The translations under genes were made by a program, and so were the position numbers. From Poriferisodalis sp026713105 (GTDB taxonomy: Bacteria > Actinomycetota > Acidimicrobiia > Acidimicrobiales > Poriferisodalaceae), in NCBI GenBank assembly GCA_965115995.1, contig OZ220472.1, forward strand, positions 2,232,001 through 2,296,000: DNA of 64,000 nt. Reading direction: 5' to 3'. Below, one piece after another: positions 41,754-50,067 of the stretch. Each line of letters begins with the position of its first letter. Within the stretch, counting starts at the first letter, position 1. The notes below the pieces were generated by a model. That model was not told the DNA's origin and searched no databases. It worked only from the letters and a program-made list of their open reading frames with translations.

Positions 41754-43133
41754 GTGCGAGGTTCACGGCGAGATGCGGCCCACCGAGGGCTGGCACGGCG
41801 CGGTGTCGCAGCGATCGCGTTCGCGCTCGTCGTGAGCATCGTGCCGATTGCCGGCACCGGTGCGCAGTCTCAGCCGTCCGATGCTGATCTGAAAAAGCGT
41901 CAAGAACAGCTGGAACAGCAGCAGAAGGAGCTCGAGGCACAGCTTGCCGAGGAGAAACGGATCCGTGATGAGGCACAAGCGGACCTGCTCGGAAAGATCC
42001 TGGAAGTCGACTTGCAGCAGGCCGATGTCAACGAGGTATTGGTGGCCTTCGACCAGCTGAGACTCCTGGTGAACGAACAGCGAGCCGATCTTGACCAAGC
42101 CGAGTTGGCCTTGGCTGCTGCTGAGGCGTCGGTCGAAGCAGCGTTACAGCGGGTCCGGTCGCTCGACGAGCAGCACTCCGAATTGGGTCAGCGCGTGATC
42201 GACCTCATCGTTCAGACCTATGTCGGGCACGACGCTCTGGTGGAGGGCTCCTACGGCTTGGTGCGCACCGGCGACATCTACGATGCTGCCCGCATCCGGG
42301 TCCTCATCGGTGCGGCCCTTGGCGACTTGAACGCAACCGGTGACCAGCTCAGGGCCCTCACCATCGACGCGGAACTGGCGTTACGCGAATTTGAGCGAGC
42401 CGAGGAACTGCGAGACGTCCGTCGCGTCGAGTCCGAGCGCGCACTGGAGGACTTGCTCGACGCCGTCGAGCAGGAGGCCATCGTGCTCGTGGAGCTCGAG
42501 GACGAGCTCGACGCCTTGCTGTACGAACAGGCGGCGCTGCAGGAGTGGAACGACGATGCTGCAGCCGATGTCGCCGAGACTGCGAACCTTGTCACCAGCG
42601 CCATCACCGAGCAGCGGCGCATCGATACCGAACTGAAGCGCCGAAAGGCGGAAGAGGAACGCAAGCGGCGCGAGGCAGAGGAGCGGGCCCGCCGGGAGCG
42701 TGAAGGCGCCGCTGGGCAGCCCACCGACAACAACATCAACTCGAGCGAGCTGACGTGGGTGGGTGGCATCCAAGTGCACGAGTCGATCGCCAGCAAGGTG
42801 CAAGACCTGCTCGAGCACGCAGCCCGAGACGGGATCAGGCTGACCGGGGGCGGCTATCGAAGCGCTGCGTCGCAGATCGCGTTGCGCCGGGCGCACTGCG
42901 GGACAAGCCAGTGGGCGATCTACCAGAAGCCTTCCTACCAGTGCCGACCGCCTACCGCCCGGCCAGGTCGGTCCATGCACGAGCGCGGCCTCGCGATCGA
43001 TTTCCGGCACAACGGCCGGTCGGTCAACAGTCGCAACTCGACGGCGTTCAGGTGGCTGAAGGCCAACGCGGCGACCTACGGCCTGTACAACCTGCCGAGC
43101 GAGCCCTGGCACTGGTCCACCAACGGCAACTGA
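41754..43133 (+). CDS. Secreted coiled-coil protein with VanY-type D,D-carboxypeptidase (M15B) domain
   Basis: A protein of about 459 residues. A basic n-region and hydrophobic segment (GVAAIAFALVVSIVPIAGTGAQS) form a signal peptide or anchor. A long coiled coil rich in E/Q/R follows (about residues 45-330, DLKKRQEQLEQQQKELEAQL onward). The C-terminal M15B/VanY domain has the zinc motifs SMHERGLAIDF and EPWHW, with AHCG and YQCRPP Cys residues that could pair. The layout resembles cell-division or peptidoglycan-remodelling hydrolases of the NlpC/EnvC kind, with a peptidase of D-Ala-D-Ala specificity. GTG 41754 has AAGGA 8 bases before it; GTG 41673 in frame is an alternative. Confidence 0.85.
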   Translation: MRGSRRDAAHRGLARRGVAAIAFALVVSIVPIAGTGAQSQPSDADLKKRQEQLEQQQKELEAQLAEEKRIRDEAQADLLGKILEVDLQQADVNEVLVAFDQLRLLVNEQRADLDQAELALAAAEASVEAALQRVRSLDEQHSELGQRVIDLIVQTYVGHDALVEGSYGLVRTGDIYDAARIRVLIGAALGDLNATGDQLRALTIDAELALREFERAEELRDVRRVESERALEDLLDAVEQEAIVLVELEDELDALLYEQAALQEWNDDAAADVAETANLVTSAITEQRRIDTELKRRKAEEERKRREAEERARREREGAAGQPTDNNINSSELTWVGGIQVHESIASKVQDLLEHAARDGIRLTGGGYRSAASQIALRRAHCGTSQWAIYQKPSYQCRPPTARPGRSMHERGLAIDFRHNGRSVNSRNSTAFRWLKANAATYGLYNLPSEPWHWSTNGN

Positions 43134-43157
43134 CCGGCGGGCGTTGCTGCGAGCGGC

Positions 43158-44933
43158 TCAGTCGTAGGTGGCTTCGCGCTGCCAGCGGCCGCCCTCGACG
43201 GCGCAGAGATGGGCGGTGCCGTCGTCGAGCACTAGTTGGAACCGGGCCTGGCGGCGGCGTGCTCGCAGGTCCCACCAGCGCTCGTCCAGCGGCCACGGCC
43301 CTGCCCACGCCGTGATGGCGCTGGTGCGCCCGTCGGCCCGCCGCAGCACCGCGGGAGGAGCGCTGAGGTGCGCCCTGCCGCTCACGCCCACCGGCTCGCC
43401 GTCTGCATCAAGTACCACGAGCGGCTCTGGTTCTGCCAACACCTCCGCAGGTGCCGGCGCACCCAGCCGTCCCGGCCAGGGGGGCGCTGTATTTGGTGCG
43501 CCGGCCCCACGAGGACCGGCTGTGTTCGATGCGCCGGCCCCACGAGGACCGGCTGTGTTCGTTTCGGCTGGGCCGGTGGTGCCGAATGGGAGGCGCTGCT
43601 CTAGATCTGCGAAGCGGCGACCGGAGCCCAATCGGCCCACAGCAACTCCGTCGAAGCCGACCAACGCCTGCACCCGGCCCATGGCTCGCTCGGCTCGCTC
43701 GTCGGCCCCCGACTGACCGCCCCAGAAACCGAGCTGGCGTCCTTCATCGGGAGCTGTCTCGGCTACTGCCAGCCGGATGAGCGAGATACGACCGCTTGGA
43801 CTGTCCCGGCCCCGGACGCTGCGCCAGCCATCGAGCTGCCAGCGAACGCGGTCGACCACATCGGGCGGACTGAAACGGAACCCGTGACGCCACCGCCTGC
43901 TGGACGTCTCGCCGTGCTCGGTCTCCGCGCTGACCTCCACGCACACCAGCGCCTGCCCTGCCCGGGTCAGCTGGGCGTCGAGCTGATCTGCCAGGGCCTT
44001 GGCCATGAACGCCACCGTGTCGAGCCGGTCAGCGGGCGGATCGATCTCGGTTTCGACGCTGAGCTCGAGTTGGGCGGCAGCGGGCTGACTCGGCCGGAAA
44101 TCACGCCCGCTGGCCAAGCGGTGCGCCCACTCACCCTGGGTGCCGAACCTGCCGATCAAGTCGGCGACGGGCAGGGCCGCCACGTCGCCCAAGGTGCGCA
44201 ACCCCAGCCGCCCGAGCACATCGGTGAAATCGCTGGCTGTGTTTGGTGCACCGACCCCACGAGAGCCGGCTGCGTCAAGGTTGTCTCCTAGCGGCGAGAA
44301 CGCTTCGGCCAGGGTCCGCTGCGGCAGCCGACTGAGGAAAGCTGCACTGGCACCGGGCGGCACCACCAGCACCTGTGTCGATGGGTCCGCGAACTGTGGC
44401 GCCCGGGCGGCAAGGCCAGCAGCGAACAAGCCGTCGGCAATGCCGACACGGACGGCGGCCCTGGCAGGTGCGTCAGCCTGCGCTTCAGCCAGCACCCCAG
44501 CGACGGTCTGCTGCACCAGCTCGGCCAAGGCCTCGTCGCCGCCGTAGTAGCGCGACGGTCCTCGGGTGGCGACGACGCAGCAGCCAGCCCCCAGCACCTC
44601 GACTCTCGGCGTTAGGTCTTCCAATGCCGTGACCACGGGGGCGAAGCGTCGGGCGTCAAGATCAGGATCTCGCTCGACCAGCTCCAAGGCGGGGCATTCG
44701 GACTGGGCTTGGCGGCGACGCATCCCCGTGCGCACCCCGGCCGCAGTGGCCGCAGGTGTGAGCGCAGTGATCCGCCCGGCAGACACCACTCCTGCGGGCG
44801 TCGCCGGATCGAGCCCTGCTGCGATCGCGGACCAGTCCTCGACCTCCACCACCAGCATCCGCGGCGGAATGTCGGCGGGGCTTTCGGGAACGGTTCGGCT
44901 ATCCGACACGGCGCTGCAAGGGGACGACCACAT
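43158..44933 (-). CDS. imuB: ImuB, Y-family polymerase-like mutasome hub
   Basis: A 591-residue Y-family polymerase homologue that lacks catalytic residues: its first strand reads MLVVEVEDWSAIA where active polymerases have D-x-D-x-F. This matches ImuB, which bridges ImuA', DnaE2 and the beta clamp. A clamp-binding motif QLGFWG lies at 400-405. Finger and thumb regions are recognisable (SRYYGGDEALAELVQ, VGIADGLFAAGLAAR, LGRLGLRTLGDVAALP). Unusually it carries 11-residue insertions of the pattern AGPRGxGA at about 222-232 and twice at 460-482. The start overlaps imuA' by 35 bases; GTG 44909 is an alternative. Confidence 0.9.
   Translation of the reverse strand: MWSSPCSAVSDSRTVPESPADIPPRMLVVEVEDWSAIAAGLDPATPAGVVSAGRITALTPAATAAGVRTGMRRRQAQSECPALELVERDPDLDARRFAPVVTALEDLTPRVEVLGAGCCVVATRGPSRYYGGDEALAELVQQTVAGVLAEAQADAPARAAVRVGIADGLFAAGLAARAPQFADPSTQVLVVPPGASAAFLSRLPQRTLAEAFSPLGDNLDAAGSRGVGAPNTASDFTDVLGRLGLRTLGDVAALPVADLIGRFGTQGEWAHRLASGRDFRPSQPAAAQLELSVETEIDPPADRLDTVAFMAKALADQLDAQLTRAGQALVCVEVSAETEHGETSSRRWRHGFRFSPPDVVDRVRWQLDGWRSVRGRDSPSGRISLIRLAVAETAPDEGRQLGFWGGQSGADERAERAMGRVQALVGFDGVAVGRLGSGRRFADLEQRLPFGTTGPAETNTAGPRGAGASNTAGPRGAGAPNTAPPWPGRLGAPAPAEVLAEPEPLVVLDADGEPVGVSGRAHLSAPPAVLRRADGRTSAITAWAGPWPLDERWWDLRARRRQARFQLVLDDGTAHLCAVEGGRWQREATYD
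43486..43551. repeat. 33-bp repeat, two tandem copies in imuB
   Basis: Copies 43486-43518 and 43519-43551, with a truncated third following. The core CCGGCCCCACGAGGACCG encodes, on the minus strand, AGPRGAGA. Near-identical units occur at 44236-44268 and in imuA'. Confidence 0.8.
44236..44268. repeat. 33-bp repeat, single copy in imuB
   Basis: A lone copy of the same unit as at 43486-43551 with a few substitutions (CCGACCCCACGAGAGCCG), encoding AGSRGVGAPNT in the central part of ImuB. It lies 685 bp from the tandem pair. Confidence 0.75.
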
Positions 44934-45765
44934 CGGTGCCGGTCACGGCCACTGGAGCGCCGGCCTCGGGGATGCCAGCCGCTGGGACGCCGGTCTGGGA
45001 GGAACCGGCCGAAGCAGGCCAGGGAACGGTGTCGATGGCACCGGGGACGGGGGCAATGCGTCCGGTGGCATCGGGCAGCCACAGGACGGCCCGCCGCGGC
45101 AGTGACGCCGCGCCGCGGCCTACCGCCACCACCTCGGCCCGTCGTTCCCGCAGCCGACCGTGCCCGAGACCGAGACCGGTCCATGCCGCACGTTCCACCG
45201 TCAGGGTCACGTCAGGGCTGAATGCGCCGACCCCACGAGGGCCTGCTGGGCTGAATGCGCCGACCCCACGAGGGCCTGCTGGGCTGAATGCGCCGGATGC
45301 GCCGGATGCGCCGACCCGCGAGGCGCGCCCCTCGGCGACTTCGATCACCACGGTCCCCCGCTCCCGCAGGCGGGTGCGCAAGCGCCGGCTGTGTGCGGCT
45401 GCCAGCCGCACCCCGGCCGCCAGCAGGATCACATCGACGTTGCCGACCAGAGCGTTCAGCACCTCGGCTGCGGCATCGCCGGGCTCGTCCACGAACACCC
45501 ACCGGTCCAGCGACACCCCTCGCTCGGCCACTGCTGAGACGCCCATGCGCCCCAGGCCCACAGCGGTCACCCATCCCCCGGTGCGCGAGACCTCTGCGGC
45601 AAAGGCCGTCGCCAAGGTCAGTGCCCCCGGTCCCTGAGCGGCCAGTGCCGACCCCGGGACGAGGCCTGGTTGCGTCAGCAGCGGTGCCAGTTCGTCAGCA
45701 ACAGGCAGCAGCCGCTCGGGATGCCCGATGGCCATATCGCTCAGACGAACCGCTTCGGCAGTCAT
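44899..45765 (-). CDS. imuA': ImuA'-like RecA-fold mutasome protein
   Basis: A 288-residue RecA-like protein placed directly before imuB, which defines it as ImuA'. The N-terminus is AEAVRLSDMAIGHPERLLPVADELAPLL; the core reads GALTLATAFAAEVSRTGGWVTAVGLGRMG and VDVILLAAGVRLAAAHSRRLRTRLRERGTVVIEV. Classical Walker A is lacking, as in other ImuA' proteins. Two 11-residue repeats (AGPRGVGAFSP) plus a short GAS duplication break up the region after EGRASRV. It overlaps imuB by 35 bases. The promoter carries a 16-bp palindrome but no canonical LexA box. Confidence 0.82.
   Translation of the reverse strand: MTAEAVRLSDMAIGHPERLLPVADELAPLLTQPGLVPGSALAAQGPGALTLATAFAAEVSRTGGWVTAVGLGRMGVSAVAERGVSLDRWVFVDEPGDAAAEVLNALVGNVDVILLAAGVRLAAAHSRRLRTRLRERGTVVIEVAEGRASRVGASGASGAFSPAGPRGVGAFSPAGPRGVGAFSPDVTLTVERAAWTGLGLGHGRLRERRAEVVAVGRGAASLPRRAVLWLPDATGRIAPVPGAIDTVPWPASAGSSQTGVPAAGIPEAGAPVAVTGTDVVVPLQRRVG
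45216..45281. repeat. 33-bp repeat, two tandem copies in imuA'
   Basis: Copies 45216-45248 and 45249-45281 are identical, followed by a partial third copy containing two 9-bp duplications (GATGCGCCG). The core CCGACCCCACGAGGGCC matches the imuB repeats. Confidence 0.8.
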
Positions 45766-45776
45766 CGCGACAGACT

Positions 45777-45792
45777 AGACGAACAATCGTCT
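45777..45792. promoter_or_regulatory. Palindrome upstream of imuA', possible degenerate SOS site
   Basis: AGACGAACAATCGTCT is a perfect 6-4-6 inverted repeat starting 12 bases before the imuA' ATG. It contains one LexA half-site GAAC but the second half reads GTCT, not GTTC. A second half-site GAAC is at 45797-45800. LexA control is likely for this gene family but not proved by this sequence; another regulator such as PafBC is possible. Confidence 0.45.
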
Positions 45793-45882
45793 TCACGAAC
45801 GAATGTATATCAATCGCTGTCCGTGTTGTGCTCCGCCTGAAGCGTCTGCAGTCGGAGGGGCCCGGAGTCGCGCTGCGTCGAG

Positions 45883-46149
45883 CTACTTCGTCCCGACGAG
45901 CAGGGTGGCGCCGATCGGGCCGGCCTGCTCGCTGTGCAGCATGCCAGCGGGAACCTCGCACCAGTCCCCCACGGCCATGACCCGGGTCTCATCAGTGAGC
46001 CCCAGCCGGAACTCGCCCTCGGTCACCATGGCCATCGCCGAGAAATCGTGGCTGTGAAGCTCCCCGTCGGCATCGGGCGCGAACACCGCGTCTCGGGGCT
46101 CGCCATAGCCCCGCGCAGTGAGCTCGGAACGAAACTCGTCTTCGGTCAT
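45883..46149 (-). CDS. Small cupin-domain protein
   Basis: An 88-residue single-domain cupin. The first motif is visible in GELHSHDFSAMAMVTEGEFRL (two His and a Glu) and the second in VGDWCEVPAGMLHSEQAGP (His). Such small cupins bind a metal and a small ligand; no reaction can be assigned. It stands 117 bp upstream of imuA' on the same strand, with no clear shared transcription. Confidence 0.8.
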   Translation of the reverse strand: MTEDEFRSELTARGYGEPRDAVFAPDADGELHSHDFSAMAMVTEGEFRLGLTDETRVMAVGDWCEVPAGMLHSEQAGPIGATLLVGTK

Positions 46150-46191
46150 GGGCGCAACGGTAGCCCTGAAGTGACAATGCCGGTACGCGTG

Positions 46192-46323
46192 GCGGCCGTG
46201 CTTGTCGCTACCGCCAGCGAGCTAGCGGCCGTGCTTGTCGCTACCGCCAGCGAGCTAGCGGCCGTGCTTGTCGCTACCGCCAGCGAGCTAGCGACCGTGC
46301 TTGTCGCTACCGCCAGCCAGCTA
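46192..46323. repeat. Four tandem 33-bp repeats
   Basis: Units at 46192-46224, 46225-46257, 46258-46290 and 46291-46323. The first three are identical (starting GCGGCCGTGCTTGTCGCTACC), the fourth has two changes. The array fills the space between the cupin gene and the Nfu-like gene, and the last three bases of unit 4 form that gene's stop codon. Each unit ends in the palindrome-like AGCGAGCTAGCGG. There are no unique spacers, so it is not a CRISPR. Confidence 0.92.
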
Positions 46324-46611
46324 GCGGTAGTGAGCGAACAGCTCTTCGATGATCTCGGCGATGCCGTCAGAGGTATGACCCCGAGAGAGGTCGATGGTGG
46401 CCACGTTGCCGTACACGTGGATGTGGTCGACGCCGCCCCGCTGGAACAGGCGCCATGCCAGCAGGTCGGCCGGGTCCTCGGCGCTGGCCGCATCGTCCGC
46501 ACTGTTGTAGTAGCGATGGCCCGCCCCGGTCAGCGGACGGTTCGTCTCGAATTGAACGGTGCCCGCACGGACGGACGACGGTCGTTCTGCGACACGGACG
46601 GGCTGACCCAT
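46321..46611 (-). CDS. Nfu/NifU N-terminal-domain-like protein
   Basis: A 96-residue protein. The part from TVQFETNRPLTGAGHRYYN through DPADLLAWRLFQRGGVDHIHVYGNVATIDLSRG to IAEIIEELFAHY follows the pattern of the Nfu N-terminal domain (x-x-x-L-F-x-x-x-G-V-x-x-V/I-x-x-x-x-x-x-x-T/I). That domain accompanies Fe-S scaffold proteins, but the Cys-containing scaffold domain is absent here. Family assignment is by pattern only. The stop codon is shared with the 33-bp repeat array. Confidence 0.6.
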   Translation of the reverse strand: MGQPVRVAERPSSVRAGTVQFETNRPLTGAGHRYYNSADDAASAEDPADLLAWRLFQRGGVDHIHVYGNVATIDLSRGHTSDGIAEIIEELFAHYR

Positions 46612-46701
46612 GGCCGATGAGCGTAGCGAGATATGTCGCTAGCTTGGGGCTGCTTGTCCGCCGGACTTCCCCACAGTCCTCCCCACCATCAGGAGCCCGA
46701 C

Positions 46702-47985
46702 ATGGCCGCTGCCGACACCGCTGAGATCACCGAGGAGCAGTTTGCCGCTGAGGCGCTGGAGTTCTTGGAGGCCAACGCCAAGCGCAAGGCCGAACGGCGC
46801 GAGTTCGTGTGGGGCGAGGGGCCCGACAATGCGGCGCTCTTCGAAGAAGTCGACCGCGAGCGCGAGCTCCAGGAACTCGAGGCGTCGAAGGAATGGCGGG
46901 CCACCAAGTACGACGCCGGTTTCGGCTGGATCAGTGGGCCGACCGAGCTGGGCGGCAGCGGCATGCCCCGCAAGTACGAGCGCGTCTGGGGCCAGCTCGA
47001 GAGCCAGTTCGACACGCCCGACGGCGGATTCTTCGGCATCGGCCTGGGCATGGTGGCACCCACCATCTTGGCCCACGCCAGCCCCGAGGTGTCCGCCGAC
47101 GTGCTGCCTCAGATGTACCGGGCCGACATCGTGGGCTGCCAGCTGTTCTCCGAGCCGGGCGCCGGTTCAGACCTTGCCAGCCTGCAGATGCGAGCCGAAC
47201 GCGACGGCGAGGAGTGGATCCTCAACGGCCAGAAAGTGTGGACTTCGGGCGCGCACTACTCCGACATCGGCGAGGTGATCGCCCGGTCCGACTTCGACCA
47301 GCCCAAGCACCAGGGCCTGACCGGTTTCCTCGTGGACATGAAGGCCCCCGGCGTGGAAGTGCGGCCACTGCGCCAGATGACCGGCGGGGCAAATTTCAAC
47401 GAGGTGTACTTCAATGAGGTGCGGGTGCCCGATTCGCACCGACTCGGCGATGTGAACCAGGGCTGGGGCGTGGCGCTCACCACGCTGATGAACGAGCGAG
47501 CGGCGATCGGCGGCGGCTCAGGGGGCGGCACCGGGGGCGGCAGCTTCACCAAGCTGGCGGCGATGGCCAATCACTACGGCCTGAGCAGCGACGCGCTGTC
47601 CCGCCAGAAGCTCGCCGAGATCTACACCCACGGCAAGGTGCTCGGCTGGTCGAATCAGCGCACCATGGATGCGCTGCGGACCGGCCGCACACCCGGGCCT
47701 GAGATGTCGCTGTCGAAGATGGGGCTGATCCGCCAGATGAACGCCACCTGCGAGTTCGTGGCCGACACGATCGGGCCGAGGCTGGTGGTCGACTCCGGCG
47801 AATGGGGCACGTTCTCGTGGGCCGGCTATGTGCTGGGCTTCCCAGCCATGCGCATCGCCGGCGGCTCCGACGAGGTCATGCGCAACATCGTCGGCGAGCG
47901 GGTTCTCGGATTGCCCAAGGAGCCCGGCATCGACACGACCAGCCCGTTCCGGGACCTGAAGGTCGGCACCCAGCGCGCTGAGTGA
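46702..47985 (+). CDS. Acyl-CoA dehydrogenase family protein
   Basis: A 427-residue acyl-CoA dehydrogenase. An N-terminal charged helix (ITEEQFAAEALEFLEANAKRKAERREFVWG) is followed by GCQLFSEPGAGSDLASLQMRAERDGEEWILNGQKVWTSGAHY, NFNEVYFNEVRVPD and AMRIAGGSDEVMRNIVGERVLGLP. A Gly-rich stretch GGGSGGGTGGGS sits in the substrate loop region. ATG 46702 has AGGAG 6 bases upstream; the open frame from 46633 is not needed. The type resembles the steroid/long-chain ACADs that work as pairs, yet no partner is adjacent. Confidence 0.92.
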   Translation: MAAADTAEITEEQFAAEALEFLEANAKRKAERREFVWGEGPDNAALFEEVDRERELQELEASKEWRATKYDAGFGWISGPTELGGSGMPRKYERVWGQLESQFDTPDGGFFGIGLGMVAPTILAHASPEVSADVLPQMYRADIVGCQLFSEPGAGSDLASLQMRAERDGEEWILNGQKVWTSGAHYSDIGEVIARSDFDQPKHQGLTGFLVDMKAPGVEVRPLRQMTGGANFNEVYFNEVRVPDSHRLGDVNQGWGVALTTLMNERAAIGGGSGGGTGGGSFTKLAAMANHYGLSSDALSRQKLAEIYTHGKVLGWSNQRTMDALRTGRTPGPEMSLSKMGLIRQMNATCEFVADTIGPRLVVDSGEWGTFSWAGYVLGFPAMRIAGGSDEVMRNIVGERVLGLPKEPGIDTTSPFRDLKVGTQRAE

Positions 47986-48030
47986 CCGATCTGGTCCGCG
48001 GAGACGGCACCGAACAGAAGCAGGCTGCGC

Positions 48031-48882
48031 ATGAAGATCGGCTTGGCGCCCACGAATAGCGACTACGGCCCCCGTACCGCCGACATGGCGGTCGAGGCAG
48101 AGCAGCGGGGCTACGACTCGCTGTGGGTGGGCGAGCACAGCCACATCCCGGCCAGCCGGGAAACGGTTCACCCTGACGGGGGCGAACTGCCGGAGTTCTA
48201 CTGGCACATGCGCGACCCGTTCGTGTCGCTGGCCGCGGCTGCGTCTGCGACGTCGAAGATCAAGCTGGCGATGGGCGTCTGCCTGGTGCTCGAGCACGAG
48301 ATCCTGGACTTGGCCAAGAGCGTGGCGACGCTGGACGAGGTGTCCGATGGCCGGCTGCTCTTCGGTGTCGGGGTGGGCTGGAACCGCGAAGAGCTGGCGA
48401 ACGTCTCCGATGTGCCGTGGGCGCAGCGCTACAACGCCATGCGCGAGACGGTCGCGGCGCTGCGGCTGCTGTGGACCGAGCATGAAGTCGAATATGACGC
48501 CGAGTTCGTGCGGTTCGCGCCGGCGTGGGTGTACCCGAAGCCGGTCCAGCAGCCCGGTCCCCCGGTGCTGGTCGGCTGCCGGGGACGGATCGGGATGCGT
48601 CACGTCGCCGAGTACGCGGACGGCTGGTGCCCGCTCGATGTCGGCTTTCGAGACGTGCGAGTCGGCATAGAGCGCTTCCGCACTGCGGCGGAAGCAGTCG
48701 GTCGAGACCCCGATGCCATCCCGATCTCGATGTACTGCTACGTGAACCCCGGCGCGGAGAAGCTGGAGTTGTACGGCGGCCTCGGCATCGAGCGGGTTGT
48801 CCTCGGCGCCCCCGACGGCGCCGATCGCTTGGCACGCTTCTTGGACCGCTACCAACCTCTCGTCGATACGTTCGCCGACTGA
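48031..48882 (+). CDS. LLM class F420-type oxidoreductase
   Basis: A 283-residue luciferase-like enzyme starting MKIGLAPTNSDYGPRTADMAVEAEQRGYDSLWVGEHSHIP, the typical N-terminus of the TIGR03619-like F420-dependent group. Other blocks: KIKLAMGVCLVLEHEILDLAKSVATLDEVSDGRLLFGVGVGWNREEL and VLVGCRGRIGMRHVAEYADGWCPL. It follows the acyl-CoA dehydrogenase by 45 bp on the same strand and may be co-transcribed. Confidence 0.9.
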   Translation: MKIGLAPTNSDYGPRTADMAVEAEQRGYDSLWVGEHSHIPASRETVHPDGGELPEFYWHMRDPFVSLAAAASATSKIKLAMGVCLVLEHEILDLAKSVATLDEVSDGRLLFGVGVGWNREELANVSDVPWAQRYNAMRETVAALRLLWTEHEVEYDAEFVRFAPAWVYPKPVQQPGPPVLVGCRGRIGMRHVAEYADGWCPLDVGFRDVRVGIERFRTAAEAVGRDPDAIPISMYCYVNPGAEKLELYGGLGIERVVLGAPDGADRLARFLDRYQPLVDTFAD

Positions 48883-48929
48883 CGCCGGCTTGCAATGCGG
48901 ATGGCTCGAGAGCGCCCGCGAGCAGGCCG

Positions 48930-50054
48930 TCAGAAGCGATTTGGGACCTCATCGAGGGGGACCAGCTCGGCTTGAGGGGTCTCGATCTCGCCTTCGGGCA
49001 GCATGAAGCGCCAGAAGGCGATGCCGAAGGGGCGGCCCTCGGTGTCGAGCCAGTTGGGTGTGCCGGGGTCGGTGTGGGCGATGACGGCGGTGAAGCGGCC
49101 GTCGGCGTCGGCGACCATCTGCGCGCGGTTGAGCGAGATGGAACGGTTGGCGTAGTCGAGCGATTGCAGGTGGCGGTTCCACAGGCTCACGTTGGCGTAG
49201 CGGCAGCGGGGCCAGCGGCCGCGGATCACCAGTGCCTCGTCGGGCCCGACCACGAACGGTGCGAGCGCGTACGCGGCGTCGGTGGCAGCGAGGCCGAGAT
49301 CACCGGGCAGCCCGGGCGGCGGGAACTCGTTGGGCACCAGCGAGACCCACGACCGGGGTTCGCCCTGGGCCATCGGCGGCCGGTCCACGGTGAGCTCACG
49401 GACCATGGCGGCAATGCGCCGGATGCCCGCACTGACCGTGGCATCGGACGGTCGGGGCGGGGGCGTTCCGTCGATGACCTCGATGTCCATTGCCGGCACA
49501 CGATCCGGATCGGTGGCTGCATGGGCCGTGTCTTCGAAGTAATGGCGGAAGATGATCGCTCCTTGGTCGGGCGGCAGCTCCAGCCAGTTGCGCTGCTGGG
49601 GCTCACCACCCACCATGATCTCGAAACGGCCGTCGGCATCGACGTCGAGGGTCGAATCGTTGAGCACTCCGAGCACCTGGTTGTCCATCGATCCCCAACC
49701 AACGCTCGACTCGACGGTGATCGACAGGTAATCGGCGCCCTTGGTTTCACCGCGCACCCGGTAGGTGAAATCGGCTGAGACCGGGGCCTCGAAGTAGACG
49801 GTGTCAGGGTTGTCGCCCAGCAGCTTGCGGCTCGGTGCCACCAAGCGCTGGAAGCAAGGAGCGGACGGGTCACGTTCGAAGAGCCCGACAAGCCCCCACT
49901 GCAGGTAGTGCATGAGGGCGCGGTGCGCTTCGACGGCGTCGTCTTCGGTGTGCAGATTCCACTCGGGCGAAACCCAGCGTTCGTCGGCTTCACGCAGAAC
50001 CTCGATCAGCTCGCCAAGCGCTCGGCGGGACTCGGTCTCGGGCATCGCGTCCAT
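48930..50054 (-). CDS. DUF1214-type protein
   Basis: A 374-residue protein. The C-terminal third contains RCRYANVSLWNRHLQSLDYANRSISLNRAQ and HTDPGTPNWLDTEGRPFGIAFWRFMLPE, diagnostic for the DUF1214 domain. The centre has DNPDTVYFEAPVSADFTYRVRG, fitting a DUF1254-like beta structure. These proteins are frequent in actinobacteria that degrade lipids or xenobiotics; the reaction is unknown. It lies 13 bp after a sulfotransferase gene and is probably co-transcribed with it. ATG 50054; ATG 50045 is possible. Confidence 0.85.
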   Translation of the reverse strand: MDAMPETESRRALGELIEVLREADERWVSPEWNLHTEDDAVEAHRALMHYLQWGLVGLFERDPSAPCFQRLVAPSRKLLGDNPDTVYFEAPVSADFTYRVRGETKGADYLSITVESSVGWGSMDNQVLGVLNDSTLDVDADGRFEIMVGGEPQQRNWLELPPDQGAIIFRHYFEDTAHAATDPDRVPAMDIEVIDGTPPPRPSDATVSAGIRRIAAMVRELTVDRPPMAQGEPRSWVSLVPNEFPPPGLPGDLGLAATDAAYALAPFVVGPDEALVIRGRWPRCRYANVSLWNRHLQSLDYANRSISLNRAQMVADADGRFTAVIAHTDPGTPNWLDTEGRPFGIAFWRFMLPEGEIETPQAELVPLDEVPNRF

Positions 50055-50067
50055 GGTCGGCGCCGGC

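Noticed and set aside
45781..45792. GAACAATCGTCT upstream of imuA' as a normal LexA box
   Set aside because: The right half does not match GTTC; kept only as a palindrome with possible SOS relevance.
46192..46323. Tandem 33-bp repeats as a CRISPR array
   Set aside because: Units are directly adjacent with no spacers, and no cas gene is present.
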